14,802 nucleotides of DNA from Pirellulales bacterium (lineage in GTDB: Bacteria > Planctomycetota > Planctomycetia > Pirellulales > JAICIG01), in contig JAICIG010000174.1 in assembly GCA_025924495.1 (NCBI GenBank), forward strand, positions 1 through 14,802, written 5' to 3'. The notes under the pieces are model-generated. The model worked only from the letters and a program-made list of their open reading frames with translations. It was not told the DNA's origin and did no database searches. Below, in pieces: positions 6,662-14,090 of the stretch (position 1 is its first letter; each line of letters starts with the position of its first letter). The position numbers and the translations under genes are program-made.

Positions 6662-8752
6662 ATGAGTACGGCTGCCAAGACAGCGGCGGAACAACTTGCC
6701 ACGCCCGTGCAATTCCTGAAAGGGGTCGGTCCGCAGCGCGCGGAACTGCTCGAGCGGTTGGGATTGCGGACGGCGCGGGATCTCCTCTTCTTTTTTCCCC
6801 GCGACTACCAGGATTTGAACGACCTGCGCGGCGTCTCCCAACTGCTCGAAGGCGAGGTCGTTCGGATCCGCGGCGCGGTCGCCGAGGTGGAGCAGCGCAC
6901 GGCGGCGTCGGGAACGCACATTCTCGGCGTTTTAGTGCGCTGCACCGATGGCTGCATCCGATTACTGTGGTTCAACCAGGCGTATATGCGGCAGCGGTTC
7001 GCCGTCGGCCAGGAGGTATTGGTTACGGGGAAGCCAAAACTCAACGGCGGAATGTGGGAGTTTTCCCACCCGATCATGCAGTGGCTCGATGCCGAAGAAG
7101 GCGACCAGCAAGGCAAGTTGCTGCCCATGTATCCGCTGACGGAAGGTCTGAGCCAGGGCCAGTTGCGGCGCGTAATGGAGGGGCTCGTACCTCCGTTTGC
7201 CGAGGTCCTCGAGGAGGTCTTCCCGCCCGACTTTCTCGCCGCGCACGATCTATGGACGATCCGCCAGACGCTGCCGCAGATCCACTTTCCTGCCGACCGA
7301 ACGAGTCTCGAGCGGGCTCGGCGGCGGTTGATCTACCAGGAATTGTTCGTGTTGCAATTGGCGTTGGCCGCGAAACATCGCCAACTGAAAGACGAGCGGT
7401 TGGCGCCCCCGCTGGAAGCTACGGCCAAAATCGACGCCCGAATTTGCCGTCTGTTTCCCTTTGAACTGACGCCGGGGCAGCGGCAGGCGATCGACGAGGT
7501 TGCGGCCGATATGTCGCGGCCACATCCCATGAATCGCCTGCTGCAAGGGGACGTCGGCAGCGGCAAGACGATTGTCGCCGTGTACGCCATGCTGTTAGCG
7601 GTGGCGCACGGACACCAGGCGGTCTTGATGGCGCCAACTGAGGTGCTGGCTCGGCAGCACGCCGAAACGCTCGCCAGCGTGCTGGCCGCCAGTCGTGTCC
7701 GTTGGGCTGCGCTGACCGGCGGGCTATCGACCGGCGAGCGGCAGAAAACGCTCGCTGCATTGGCTGCGGGCGAGCTTGATGTGGTCATCGGCACGCAAGC
7801 CATCGTGCAGTCAGACGTGCAGTTCGCGCGGTTGGGACTGGTCGTCATCGACGAACAGCACAAATTCGGCGTTCGGCAACGCGCCAGCCTCAAGCAATCA
7901 GGCCTCGATCCGCATTATCTGGTAATGACCGCTACGCCGATCCCTCGGACGGTTGCCATGACGCTGTTCGGCGATCTCGATGTCTCAACACTGCGCGATG
8001 CTCCGCCCGGTCGCCAGAAGGTAAATACCTACCTGGCCGCTCCAGATGAGCGGCAGCGCTGGTGGCAGTTCTTTGCGAAGAAACTGCATGAGGGCCGACA
8101 AGGTTATGTGATCACGCCGCTCGTCGAGGCTTCCGAAGAGGTGGCCGCCGCGAGCTTGGATCAGGCTTATGAGTCGCTGGTGAACGGGCCGCTGGAGGCC
8201 TTTCGAGTCGGTTTATTGCATGGCCGGCTCAGTTCGGCCGAGAAAATGGCCACGATGGCGGCGTTTCGCCGAGGCGAGATCCAGGTGCTGGTCGCCACCA
8301 CGGTGGTTGAGGTGGGCGTTGACGTGCCTAACGCAACTTTGATGGCAATCGAAAGCGGCGAGCGATTTGGGCTGGCCCAGCTTCATCAATTGCGCGGACG
8401 GGTCAGCCGTGGCGGCCAAGCCGGGTTTTGCTGCATTTTCAGCGAAAGCGAAGGCGAGGAGACGCGCCGCCGGCTGGAGGCATTTGTTTCCACCACCGAC
8501 GGGTTCCGACTGGCTGAAATCGATTTCGAACTTCGCGGCCCGGGGGATTTGCTTGGAACGCGACAACATGGGCTGCCGCCCTTGCGTATAGCCAACTTAG
8601 CGCGGGATGTCGAGATTCTTGAAGAAGCGCGCCGCGACGCTCGGCAGCTCATTGCGCTCGACCCAACGCTCAGCTCGCCGGAACACGAGCGACTGCGTAT
8701 TATGACCTTCAAACGTTATGGCCAGGTCCTGGAACTCGGCGATGTGGGGTGA
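6662..8752 (+). CDS. recG: ATP-dependent DNA helicase RecG
   Basis: RecG reverses stalled replication forks and moves branched DNA such as Holliday junctions and R- or D-loops. The 696-residue length matches E. coli RecG (693). The N-terminus has a helix-hairpin-helix-like segment (VQFLKGVGPQRAELLERLGL) followed by FFFPRDYQD, then the OB-fold wedge domain that splits the fork (about 65-150). The helicase core follows: Walker A GDVGSGKT with Lys302, the Walker B box DEQH at 397-400, motif III TATPIPRT, and late motifs VVEVGVDVPNA and QLRGRVSRGG with its arginine fingers. The C-terminal FELRGPGDLLGTRQHG is the usual RecG ending region. The ATG at 6662 has no ribosome binding site but gives a start typical of the family. 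It converges with coaD, whose stop lies 27 bases away on the other strand. Confidence 0.97.
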   Translation: MSTAAKTAAEQLATPVQFLKGVGPQRAELLERLGLRTARDLLFFFPRDYQDLNDLRGVSQLLEGEVVRIRGAVAEVEQRTAASGTHILGVLVRCTDGCIRLLWFNQAYMRQRFAVGQEVLVTGKPKLNGGMWEFSHPIMQWLDAEEGDQQGKLLPMYPLTEGLSQGQLRRVMEGLVPPFAEVLEEVFPPDFLAAHDLWTIRQTLPQIHFPADRTSLERARRRLIYQELFVLQLALAAKHRQLKDERLAPPLEATAKIDARICRLFPFELTPGQRQAIDEVAADMSRPHPMNRLLQGDVGSGKTIVAVYAMLLAVAHGHQAVLMAPTEVLARQHAETLASVLAASRVRWAALTGGLSTGERQKTLAALAAGELDVVIGTQAIVQSDVQFARLGLVVIDEQHKFGVRQRASLKQSGLDPHYLVMTATPIPRTVAMTLFGDLDVSTLRDAPPGRQKVNTYLAAPDERQRWWQFFAKKLHEGRQGYVITPLVEASEEVAAASLDQAYESLVNGPLEAFRVGLLHGRLSSAEKMATMAAFRRGEIQVLVATTVVEVGVDVPNATLMAIESGERFGLAQLHQLRGRVSRGGQAGFCCIFSESEGEETRRRLEAFVSTTDGFRLAEIDFELRGPGDLLGTRQHGLPPLRIANLARDVEILEEARRDARQLIALDPTLSSPEHERLRIMTFKRYGQVLELGDVG

Positions 8753-8779
8753 AGGAGCGCGGCAGAGAGTCCATTCTCC

Positions 8780-9286
8780 TCACTCTTCCGCCATCTTTCG
8801 CCGCAGTTCGCAAATGACTTCGGGCGGAACGAAGTGGGCGAGTTCTTCATCGCCGGCCAAGGGTGCAATCTGTTTGATTAAAGTGCTGGAGACATGAGCG
8901 AATTCTTTGTCAGCCATCAGCACCACCGTTTCGATGCCCGGATCGAGCTGCCGGTTGGCGAGCATCATTGTCAATTCAGCTTCCAGATCGCTCAATGGCC
9001 GCACGCCGCGGATCATCACCCGTGCGCCGCACTCGCGCACAAAGTTGACGGCTAAACCCGAGAATTTTTGGACTTCGACGTTCTCAAACCGCCGCGTCGT
9101 GCGCCGCACCAATTCCACTCGTTCGTCCGGCGTAAACAATGGATGCTTGCCGGCATTGATGCCGATGCCGACGATCAGCTTGTCGACCAGGGAGCTGGCT
9201 CGTTCGATGATATTCAGATGCCCTAGCGTAATGGGATCGAACGACCCCGTATAAACCGCGATGCGCGAGTTCGACTTGGCCATCAT
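8780..9286 (-). CDS. coaD: Pantetheine-phosphate adenylyltransferase (CoaD)
   Basis: CoaD joins 4'-phosphopantetheine and ATP to make dephospho-CoA, the next-to-last step of coenzyme A synthesis, in the cytoplasm. It has 168 residues (E. coli 159). The nucleotidyltransferase motif is TLGH (20-23) after GSFDPI. Lys47 in GKHPLF, Arg93 in MIRGVR and the late VSSTLIKQI (132-140) match the substrate- and ATP-binding positions of the E. coli enzyme, and LAHFVPPEV matches its ending. The open frame extends upstream to 9964, but that part has no homology to the family and overlaps the preceding gene. The start is the ATG at 9286-9284, overlapping the TGA of the upstream gene as ATGA, or the next ATG at 9283-9281. 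GGGGAG lies 11 bases before the first. It is the last gene of the minus-strand unit and is probably translationally coupled. Confidence 0.96.
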   Translation of the reverse strand: MMAKSNSRIAVYTGSFDPITLGHLNIIERASSLVDKLIVGIGINAGKHPLFTPDERVELVRRTTRRFENVEVQKFSGLAVNFVRECGARVMIRGVRPLSDLEAELTMMLANRQLDPGIETVVLMADKEFAHVSSTLIKQIAPLAGDEELAHFVPPEVICELRRKMAEE

Positions 9287-9942
9287 CGGCTCATCAGCTC
9301 CCCTACAGGTGATCGGGCGTTGCGCACAAAGAGTTCGGCGACCGTCGGCCGCGTAAGATACCACACGCCACACAAATAGAATACGCACTTTATCAGAGCC
9401 AAGCCGACGAGCATGACCCATTGCATGACGACGATCACCCGACCAAAGGCTCCCATCATTTCGTTGAAGCCGGGCGGTTGCCGGGCGCCGGGCGGGGCGG
9501 CTCGTTTCGCCATGCGCTCCATGGACTTTTCCATGATCGGGCCGGTTTTCTGCAGCATCACGCCCCCGAGTATGGATTGCACGGGCACGAGCACGAGCGC
9601 CGCAATCAAGCTGGTCAAGAGGAGGAATCGTCCCGCTGGTTTCAGAAGCAGCGCAAGAATTGCTCCCGAGATCATCATGGTCGAGAGCGCCAATTGGCAA
9701 GCGGCTTGAATCCAGTGAAAAGCTCGATAGTGCACCATCACGGCGGCCAATTCTTCTTGCATCTCTTGTTGAGCATCTTGCATTCCTGGGTTCGCGGCGG
9801 GTTGTACCTGCAGTATCGCTCGCTGCAGTTTTTCTCCTGCCAGCAGATTGAGGACGCCGGAGAAGCCCGATAACAGCCCCAGCGCGCCTGCGACCAACGC
9901 CAGCACGCATAGCGCCGTCAATCCGCCGGTTCGTTGGCTCAT
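9283..9942 (-). CDS. Four-helix membrane protein of unknown function
   Basis: I do not recognise this 219-residue protein. It has four clear hydrophobic helices: about residues 9-33, 76-97, 104-129, and a long one near 170-196. A polar, Gln/Glu-rich stretch (QDAQQEMQEELA) lies between helices 1 and 2. A Lys/Arg/Pro-rich loop (EKSMERMAKRAAPPGARQPP) lies between helices 3 and 4. It ends in a short cytosol-type tail with GVWYLTRPTVAELF. The start at 9942 is well supported by AAGGAG 8 bases upstream. It follows the other small membrane gene by 28 bases, and its TGA overlaps the coaD start, so the three are almost certainly co-transcribed. The ending resembles that of its upstream neighbour and may reflect distant common origin. 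Nothing shows a transport or enzyme motif. Confidence 0.82.
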   Translation of the reverse strand: MSQRTGGLTALCVLALVAGALGLLSGFSGVLNLLAGEKLQRAILQVQPAANPGMQDAQQEMQEELAAVMVHYRAFHWIQAACQLALSTMMISGAILALLLKPAGRFLLLTSLIAALVLVPVQSILGGVMLQKTGPIMEKSMERMAKRAAPPGARQPPGFNEMMGAFGRVIVVMQWVMLVGLALIKCVFYLCGVWYLTRPTVAELFVRNARSPVGELMSR

Positions 9943-9950
9943 CGAATTGA

Positions 9951-9956
9951 CTCCTT
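9951..9956 (-). promoter_or_regulatory. Strong ribosome binding site (AAGGAG)
   Basis: On the minus strand AAGGAG lies 8 bases before the ATG at 9942. It fixes the start of the four-helix membrane protein gene and supports independent initiation inside the operon. Confidence 0.75.
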
Positions 9957-9970
9957 GTTTTCACGCGGCA

Positions 9971-10525
9971 TCAACGATAGCGGTCTAACAACGCCTTGAT
10001 CAGTTCGGGCGATTGCCCTTGATCTCCCAAGCGGAAAGCATAGGCGGTTTGGGGATCGAGATACACGATCAGCCCGTAGATCAACAGCATCGTCGCAGTT
10101 GGCAAGCAGTAGCAGCCCGCCAGGGTCGCCAGGCCCGAAACCAAAGCCACAATGCCCAGCGTCCGATTTCGGTAACGGTAGTTGCGAAAACCCGCCAAGA
10201 GCTTTAATAGTCCAACAAGCAGCATGGCCCCGCCCATCAAGAGGTAGACTCCGCCGATCGTCCACCCCATGACGGCTGGCCCTGGCCCTTGGGGACCGCC
10301 CGGCTGATTCTGTGGCATGCCGGACATGACCAACGGCATGACGACCGCCATCGCCAGGATAAACGCGGCGTAGAGCAATTCAAATCCGCCCTGCACCATC
10401 ATCAAGATGGCAACCACCGGAACTTGCGAGGCCTTTCCGCTAGGGATGTGGTCCGCAAACGGGCTGCCGAAATCGACGCCGGCAAAGTTCGGCGGCGATT
10501 CGGGCGATTGATAGGGGTTCTCCAT
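9971..10525 (-). CDS. Small membrane protein with N-terminal NPYQSP motif
   Basis: This 184-residue protein begins MENPYQSPES. From memory, NPYxSP-type starts recur in many small planctomycete membrane proteins, and this motif is the main reason for choosing the ATG at 10525 over the open frame's upstream start at 10573. After a polar N-terminus of about 40 residues come hydrophobic segments near residues 36-68 (one long or two short helices), 83-110 and 122-150. A Gly/Pro/Gln loop (MPQNQPGGPQGPGP) separates the first two, and a polar tail ends it (SPELIKALLDRYR). No catalytic motif is visible. There is no ribosome binding site; TATGTT lies 6 bases before the ATG on the minus strand. It follows thiO by 81 bases and precedes the other membrane gene by 28. 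Function unknown. Confidence 0.78.
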   Translation of the reverse strand: MENPYQSPESPPNFAGVDFGSPFADHIPSGKASQVPVVAILMMVQGGFELLYAAFILAMAVVMPLVMSGMPQNQPGGPQGPGPAVMGWTIGGVYLLMGGAMLLVGLLKLLAGFRNYRYRNRTLGIVALVSGLATLAGCYCLPTATMLLIYGLIVYLDPQTAYAFRLGDQGQSPELIKALLDRYR

Positions 10526-10606
10526 GTCGCGAACATACAGCGCCGCCGCGACCGGCAAAAGCTGGCAATGCAAATTGCCGGGGGGCCGCCGAAATCGGCT
10601 CCGCGA

Positions 10607-11722
10607 TCAGCAACGAGCGAGGTCAAACGGCTCGAGATTAATTTCTGGCTCAAGTCCGCGCAACATGCGCGCCAGGACGACAGCCGTCCCTGCAGACAAC
10701 TGCAAGCCGCTGCGAAAGTGGCCCGTCGCCACGAAGGCATTTTTGCACCGCGGCACTCGCCCAAGCAGCGGCAGGCGGTCGAAGGTGCACGGCCGCAAGC
10801 CGGACCAGCACTGCTCAAACTGAGCCGCGGCGAGTCCGGGCGCGAGTTCCAAGGCGAATTGCAATAATCCGCAGACGCCGGCCGCAGTGGTTCGTTTTTC
10901 GAAACCGACATCCTCTTCGGTCGAACCCGCGAGAATTCGGCCGTCAGGGCGAGGCACCAGGTAACGCGGACCTTCATTAATGATCGAATGCAGTAACGGC
11001 CTGGATGCACTGAGCAGCACGATTTGACCCCGAATCGGTTTGGCGGCCACCCGAATGCCCAACCGCGCCAGCAGCGCCGTCGTCCAGGGACCGCTTGTCA
11101 GACAGATCTGTTCGGCGGTCAACGCGCCGCTGCTCGTGTAAACGCGCTCGACTCGATCGTGGCGCACCTCAAAGTCGTCGACCGAGACGCCGGAGTCAAC
11201 CGTCACTCCGCGCTGAGCGCAACCGGCCAACAAAGCCTTTAAGTGCCTCGGATTGCGGAGTTGCATCTCGTCCGGCAGGAAGAAAGCCGAATCCAGCGCG
11301 GACGACGCAGCGCCGCCGGCCAGCGACGGTTCGCGATCGGCGAGCTCGGCAACCGACAGTTGATGACACGCGATGCCTTGTTGACGCCAACGCTCAGCGG
11401 AGCGCCGCATCTGGGCTCCGTCTCGTAGATCGCGCGCGAGGTAAACTCCTCCGCAGCGGCGGAGGCCATTGTCGACCCCTGTCTCTTCGCGCAGTTGGGC
11501 CGACCATGCTATATGACGCTCGTTGCTAAGCCGCAACAACAGCTCGTAGGGATCGTCGGTCGGCGTGGTCTGCGCGGGGGGAAGTATGCCAGCGCCGGCC
11601 CAGGAGGCCTCGCGTCCCGGCAGTCCGCGTTCTACGACTCGCACCGCGGCCCCTGTGCCGGCGAGTTCATAGGCGAGCGAGAGTCCTATCACTCCGCCGC
11701 CGATGATCAATACATCTGTCAT
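10607..11722 (-). CDS. thiO: Glycine oxidase ThiO-like FAD-dependent oxidoreductase
   Basis: This is a 371-residue flavoprotein of the D-amino-acid oxidase/DAO family. ThiO oxidises glycine with oxygen to the imine used to build the thiamine thiazole ring. The N-terminus has the Rossmann FAD motif GGGVIGLSLAYELA (about 8-21) ending in an acidic residue (VVERG), which binds the ribose of FAD. GREASWAGAGILPP (about 36-49) is the signature stretch of ThiO-type proteins. The C-terminal GLRPCTFDRLPLLGRVP and GHFRSGLQLSAGTA form the FAD- and substrate-binding end. No other thi gene is in view, so a role on another small amine cannot be excluded. The ATG at 11722 gives a normal N-terminus, with a weak GGAAAG about 10 bases upstream. 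It lies 117 bases after the glycosyltransferase-like gene and 81 before the NPYQSP gene on the same strand. Confidence 0.82.
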   Translation of the reverse strand: MTDVLIIGGGVIGLSLAYELAGTGAAVRVVERGLPGREASWAGAGILPPAQTTPTDDPYELLLRLSNERHIAWSAQLREETGVDNGLRRCGGVYLARDLRDGAQMRRSAERWRQQGIACHQLSVAELADREPSLAGGAASSALDSAFFLPDEMQLRNPRHLKALLAGCAQRGVTVDSGVSVDDFEVRHDRVERVYTSSGALTAEQICLTSGPWTTALLARLGIRVAAKPIRGQIVLLSASRPLLHSIINEGPRYLVPRPDGRILAGSTEEDVGFEKRTTAAGVCGLLQFALELAPGLAAAQFEQCWSGLRPCTFDRLPLLGRVPRCKNAFVATGHFRSGLQLSAGTAVVLARMLRGLEPEINLEPFDLARC

Positions 11723-11839
11723 GAACTTGCCGCTTTCCGCCCGAGCCGCCGTGGAAACACAGAGCGCGGGAACTCGATCAGTCTCCGCCGCCGCGGGCAG
11801 CCGCTCTAAGAATAAACCATTCGCCGCGTTACCTGCCCA

Positions 11840-12529
11840 TTATTGCGGCGGCGCCGGAAACCGTCGAGCCTCGCAGGCCGCTACGACCCCGCGCCGAAGT
11901 GAGCCAAAAACAGATCCGCTTTTGTCCGGCCGGTCCAGTTCAGCGCGCAGGCGTTGAAGATCATCCCAATCATCCACATCGTACCAGGAGGGGAGAACTG
12001 AGAACGTCCATCTCGCAGCTTCCAGACGAGCGACGGTCTCGGCCCATACTGACGGCCGGCTCCATGCGATCCGATCAAAGATCGGCGGCACGGCGCCCGC
12101 CGCGCCGACAAGGTAATACCCGCCATCAGCCGCCGGCCCCAACACGGCCTGCGTTTCGTCGAGCCGTTTGAAGGCTGATTCAATGAACGTTGCCGGCAGC
12201 GTCGGGCTATCGGAGCCGATCAACACGGCCTGCGTGGCTCCCGATGCATAGGCGCGCTGAAAGTAGACCTGCATTCTCTGTCCCAGATCGCCATCGGCTT
12301 GCGGCTGGAGTTCCCAGCCAGCGGCCGCCAGCTCGCGAAATTCGAGGCGCCGCATTGAGGGCGTATACACGAGCACACGGCGATCGGCGACGAATGCGAG
12401 TCGCTCGATGAGCGTTTCGAGAAAGACGCGATGCAATCGGGCAGCCTGCTCAGGGCCGATCCTCGCGGCGAGCCGTGTTTTGACCTCTCCCGGCGCCCAG
12501 AATTTCGCGAACATGCCCAACTGCCGCAT
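11840..12529 (-). CDS. TIGR04282/DUF2064 glycosyltransferase-like protein
   Basis: This 229-residue protein belongs to the nucleotidyl/glycosyl-transferase-like family TIGR04282 (DUF2064). Visible signatures are MFAKFWAPGEVKTRLAARIG at the N-terminus (nucleotide binding), the acidic GSDSPTLP, the LGPAADGGYYLVG motif in the middle, and a late YDVDDWDDLQRL. The family is often named for arsenosugar biosynthesis or radical-SAM/selenodomain association, but no radical-SAM or arsenic gene is in this window, so the substrate is unknown. I chose the ATG at 12529 because GAGG lies 6 bases before it. A TTG at 12535, overlapping the upstream stop as TTGA, is an alternative that adds two residues. It is tightly linked to the upstream glutaredoxin-like gene (2-base gap) and likely translated from the same mRNA. 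Confidence 0.86.
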   Translation of the reverse strand: MRQLGMFAKFWAPGEVKTRLAARIGPEQAARLHRVFLETLIERLAFVADRRVLVYTPSMRRLEFRELAAAGWELQPQADGDLGQRMQVYFQRAYASGATQAVLIGSDSPTLPATFIESAFKRLDETQAVLGPAADGGYYLVGAAGAVPPIFDRIAWSRPSVWAETVARLEAARWTFSVLPSWYDVDDWDDLQRLRAELDRPDKSGSVFGSLRRGVVAACEARRFPAPPQ

Positions 12530-12531
12530 GA

Positions 12532-12777
12532 TCAACCTCGCGAGTTGAGCAGCCGCCGCAACAGCACTTCATTCACTCGCCCTCGAAACCGTTCGACGCC
12601 ATCGATCACCGCCACTGGCACGCATTCGGTATAGCGCGATCTGAGTGTCGGATCGCCGTCGATATCCACTTCAGCGACTGCGAGGCCGTAGCGCTCGAGC
12701 AATGCCTTGGCGTCTTCGCAGAGGTGGCAGCCTGCGCGGGTGTAGAGAACGACGGCCGCAGCGTGGGAAGCACTCAT
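12532..12777 (-). CDS. Glutaredoxin-like (DUF836-type) thiol protein
   Basis: This 81-residue protein has a thioredoxin fold of the small glutaredoxin type. The first strand VVLYTRAGCHLC leads into the redox pair Cys17-His-Leu-Cys20. Further on, VDIDGDP is a typical strand and turn, and Pro54 in TECVPVAVIDG is the conserved cis-proline that faces the active site. It would act in the cytoplasm as a dithiol reductant or electron carrier; the partner is unknown. An extra Cys at 52, just before the cis-proline, is unusual but sits two residues off the active site. The ATG at 12777 has no ribosome binding site. It is the first gene of the minus-strand group, with the TIGR04282 gene 2 bases downstream, and faces the Ser/Thr kinase across a divergent intergenic region. 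Confidence 0.86.
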   Translation of the reverse strand: MSASHAAAVVLYTRAGCHLCEDAKALLERYGLAVAEVDIDGDPTLRSRYTECVPVAVIDGVERFRGRVNEVLLRRLLNSRG

Positions 12778-13223
12778 AGGGAATGGAAGGCCGTGTTAGA
12801 TTTCAAGAATCGCCAAACAGAAACAGAGATCCAAACCTGTACGACTGGGGGGAATCACGGCGCCGGCGCAATACCACGCGGTCATTGGGGAGAGCCTGCA
12901 TGGAACCTCGCTAACACAATCGGAGAATCCCGAGCTGACTGGCCGCAAGTTACAATCTACCTAGAATATTAGCGAAAGTGCTTTACGGCGCCATTGCTTG
13001 GCTGGTATCCTCGCTGCACCTGTGCTAGGTTCCAGTGTGGTTAAGAATGCAGCCATTCGACGGCGCCAGGATGCGAGTTGGACGCCATTCTAAGTCCCCT
13101 GGGTTCCCATGGCGGGCGTCGTTTGGCCTCGGTAAAGAAGGCGCCAATTGCCTCCACTCAAGGGATTGAGGACGGCCTTTTGGCGATCGCGGCTGAGGAG
13201 CGGCAGTTGTCTGTGACGTGCAC
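12778..13223. other. 446-base divergent intergenic region
   Basis: I see no credible gene. It must hold the promoters of the minus-strand group and of the plus-strand kinase. Two -10-like sequences point towards the kinase (TACAAT 12951-12956, TAGAAT 12962-12967), but neither has a matching -35. A structured segment lies at 13142-13185. GAGGAG at 13195-13200 is too far from the start codon to be a normal ribosome binding site. The lower coding density and length are unusual for this otherwise compact window. Confidence 0.5.
13142..13185 (+). other. Imperfect stem-loop in the kinase leader
   Basis: CGCCAA (13142-13147) pairs with TTGGCG (13180-13185). Inside it, CTCAA (13157-13161) and TTGAG (13166-13170) pair around a GGGA loop, with a short GCC/GGC pairing between the two. 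It ends 38 bases before the kinase ATG. It could be a leader structure or chance; I see no match to a known riboswitch. Confidence 0.25.
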
Positions 13224-14087
13224 ATGACCAAGCTCAAAGGCGACACGTTCATTGACCTGGTTCGGCGCAGCGAGTTAGTCGACAAAGACCGACTTGCCAG
13301 CGCAATTGCAGCTCTTGAGCAACGCGACGGCAAGCAGGCGTGCGAAGATCCGCAGAAAGTCTCACGCCATTTGCTTGATGCGGGCTTGTTGACGCACTGG
13401 CAGTGCAACAAGCTGCTGGAAGGGCGCAGCAAGGGCTTTTTCCTGGGCAAATATAAATTGCTCGGCCACCTGGGGACGGGCGGGATGAGCGCGGTCTATC
13501 TGGCCGAGCACATCAACATGCAGCGGCGAGTGGCCATCAAAGTACTGCCACAGCATCGCATCAACGACTCATCCTATCTGGCGCGCTTTTACCGCGAAGC
13601 CAGGGCTGCGGCCGCTCTTGATCATCCGAACATTGTCCATGCTTACGATGTCGACAACCAGGGAGACACCCACTACCTGGTCATGGAATACGTGCAGGGA
13701 CTCGACCTGCAACAGATGGTCAAACAGCAGGGCGTTCTGTCGTATGAGGCGGCCGCGGACTATATCCGCCAATCGGCCGAAGGGCTGGCTCACGCGCACA
13801 AAGTCGGACTGATCCATCGCGACGTCAAGCCGGCCAATCTGCTCGTCGATGCTCAGGGGACGGTCAAAGTATTGGATCTCGGGTTGGCGCGTTTTGCCGA
13901 CGAATCACAAGGTTCGCTGACGATCGCTCACGACGAAAATGTGTTGGGAACAGCCGATTATCTCGCGCCTGAGCAAGCCCTGAATAGTCATAATGTCGAC
14001 TCACGGGCCGACCTCTATAGCCTCGGCTGCACGCTCTATTTCGTCCTCACCGGCCATCCGCCATTTCCGGAAGGCACGCTGCCGTAG
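13224..14087 (+). CDS. Ser/Thr protein kinase (Hanks type), N-terminal part ending at premature TAG
   Basis: This 287-residue piece holds most of a eukaryote-like Ser/Thr kinase. The first 75 or so residues ([32 protein letters not shown]) are the helper region I associate with planctomycete kinases. The kinase domain then starts at [14 protein letters not shown], the Gly-rich ATP loop. Key residues are Lys106 in VAIK, Glu in REARAAA, His198-Arg-Asp200 in [13 protein letters not shown] in LDLGLAR (Mg binding), APEQ, and Asp in [11 protein letters not shown]. Translation would stop at 14085-14087 just after FPEGTLP. The product would lack subdomain XI and the rest of the C-lobe, including the late conserved Arg, and so would probably misfold or be inactive. 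The start is the ATG at 13224; a GTG two codons earlier (13218) is an alternative. There is no close ribosome binding site. Confidence 0.85.
   Translation: MTKLKGDTFIDLVRRSELVDKDRLASAIAALEQRDGKQACEDPQKVSRHLLDAGLLTHWQCNKLLEGRSKGFFLGKYKLLGHLGTGGMSAVYLAEHINMQRRVAIKVLPQHRINDSSYLARFYREARAAAALDHPNIVHAYDVDNQGDTHYLVMEYVQGLDLQQMVKQQGVLSYEAAADYIRQSAEGLAHAHKVGLIHRDVKPANLLVDAQGTVKVLDLGLARFADESQGSLTIAHDENVLGTADYLAPEQALNSHNVDSRADLYSLGCTLYFVLTGHPPFPEGTLP
14085..14087 (+). other. In-frame premature TAG (Gln CAG expected)
   Basis: The context is CTG-CCG-TAG-CGT-TTG-ATG. One C-to-T transition from CAG would restore an uninterrupted kinase. The next base after the stop is C, a context that favours readthrough in some bacteria, but there is no downstream hairpin or selenocysteine-type signal that I can see. 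Confidence 0.8.
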
Positions 14088-14090
14088 CGT

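Noticed and set aside
8753..8779. Bidirectional terminator between recG and coaD
   Set aside because: Only short, bulged pairings (GTGA-AGGAG with CTCCTCAC) are possible across this small gap, with no T-run on either strand.
9287..9964. N-terminal extension of coaD by 226 codons
   Set aside because: The frame is open but lacks any CoaD homology and lies antiparallel in frame to a better-supported membrane gene with its own AAGGAG. The family normally starts close to the TxGH motif.
12724..12972. An 82-codon plus-strand open frame over the glutaredoxin start
   Set aside because: It is antisense to the conserved CHLC region, has no domain, and ends in sequence with no protein-like features.
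14085..14087. Genome-wide recoding of TAG to an amino acid
   Set aside because: TAG ends the histidine kinase at 6043-6045 and the kinase frame itself at 14733-14735, with no downstream continuation that looks like protein of the same family.
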